From Gammaproteobacteria bacterium (lineage in GTDB: Bacteria > Pseudomonadota > Gammaproteobacteria > UBA6429 > Thiohalophilaceae), in assembly GCA_011052165.1 (NCBI GenBank), contig DRJN01000259.1:1-6065 (forward strand): 6,065 nucleotides of DNA, read 5' to 3'. Below the pieces are notes generated by a model that was not told where the DNA came from, ran no database searches, and saw only the letters and a list, made by a program, of their open reading frames with translations. Shown in pieces: positions 5,918 through 6,065 of the stretch (position 1 is the stretch's first letter; the number at the start of each line of letters is the position of its first letter). The position numbers were made by a program, and so were the translations under genes.

Positions 5918-5923
5918 TATAAT
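5918..5923 (+). promoter_or_regulatory. Candidate -10 box for the gene at 5941
   Basis: A perfect TATAAT at 5918-5923 lies in an AT-rich stretch. No good -35 is found at the usual spacing (CAGTTG at 5895-5900 would be 17 bases away), and a start of transcription near 5930 would leave only about 11 bases of leader. Chance occurrence in AT-rich DNA is quite possible. Confidence 0.3.
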
Positions 5924-5931
5924 TTTTATTT

Positions 5932-5936
5932 GGAGA
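5932..5936 (+). promoter_or_regulatory. Ribosome-binding site of the gene at 5941
   Basis: GGAGA is followed by TAAT and then two consecutive ATG codons (5941 and 5944). Spacing suits either, with 5944 slightly closer to ideal. It is the clearest plus-strand ribosome-binding site in the window and supports the partial gene that follows. Confidence 0.7.
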
Positions 5937-5940
5937 TAAT

Positions 5941-6065
5941 ATGATGCTTGTTAGATTATTACCTTTACTCTTTTTATTGCTCGCTGGAAAAGTGTTCGCT
6001 CGTGAATCGCCAATAGAGGTGTTCGAGTATATTGATGACGTAAAAATTGTAGCCTTCATCAAAGA
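5941..6065 (+). CDS. Exported protein of unknown function, N-terminal part (truncated by window edge)
   Basis: The frame is open from ATG 5941 to the right edge, giving 41 complete codons. The first 20 residues form a classic Sec signal peptide: short n-region MMLVR, hydrophobic core LLPLLFLLLAG, and a c-region KVFA with V at -3 and A at -1, predicting cleavage after Ala20. The mature part begins RESPIEVFEYIDDVKIVAFIK. I do not recognise a family from this fragment. A strong GGAGA site precedes it. Codon use is AT-rich (TTA, TTG, ATA, AGA) and bases 5941-6000 are 35% GC, well below the pip and cysQ genes, which may mean transferred DNA. A separate start at the second ATG (5944) is equally possible. 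Confidence 0.75.
   Translation, partial: MMLVRLLPLLFLLLAGKVFARESPIEVFEYIDDVKIVAFIK

Overview
The window reads as chromosomal DNA of a gammaproteobacterium. TypA, a YrfG-type nucleotidase, a CysQ of the yrfG/cysQ neighbourhood, and an RpfC-type hybrid kinase all look gammaproteobacterial. Coding DNA is moderately GC-rich (bases 721-780 are 68% GC by hand count). The exact genus cannot be read from the sequence. No rRNA, tRNA, CRISPR array, transposase gene or phage gene is visible.

Layout from left to right. (1) The 3' end of typA (1-327, +). (2) A gene-free stretch (328-629) filled by a cluster of the dispersed extragenic palindrome with core CTTCGACAAGCTCAGG. (3) A complete proline iminopeptidase gene, pip (630-1580, +). 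(4) Convergent with it, a large membrane-bound hybrid histidine kinase (1664-3346, -) with an RpfC-like architecture but no Hpt domain. (5) A divergent intergenic region (3347-3517) almost entirely occupied by a ~104-bp foldback element: perfect 22-bp terminal inverted repeats around a second repeat type (a CCCTCTCCC/GGGAGAGGG hairpin with G-quadruplex potential). (6) A YkgJ-type cysteine-cluster protein (3518-3931, +). (7) Convergent with it, a YrfG-like GMP/IMP nucleotidase (3966-4631, -). (8) Divergent from that, CysQ, the 3'(2'),5'-bisphosphate nucleotidase (4778-5593, +). (9) A gene-free stretch (5594-5940) with a possible cysQ terminator, a second cluster of the same CTTCGACAAGC repeats in opposite orientation, and a distinct 57-bp AT-rich foldback. 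(10) The start of an AT-rich gene for an exported protein (5941 to the right edge, +), not recognised.

The genes are mostly housekeeping or single-gene units with alternating orientation; no operon is evident. YrfG and CysQ share a theme (removing phosphate from nucleotides and from the sulfate-assimilation by-product PAP). In Pseudomonas these two genes flank nudE, which is absent here. The unusual content is mainly in the intergenic DNA (two repeat families, two foldbacks) and in the kinase, which resembles DSF quorum-signal sensors but has no rpfF, rpfG or Hpt in view. Nothing seen amounts to a demonstrably new multi-gene system.
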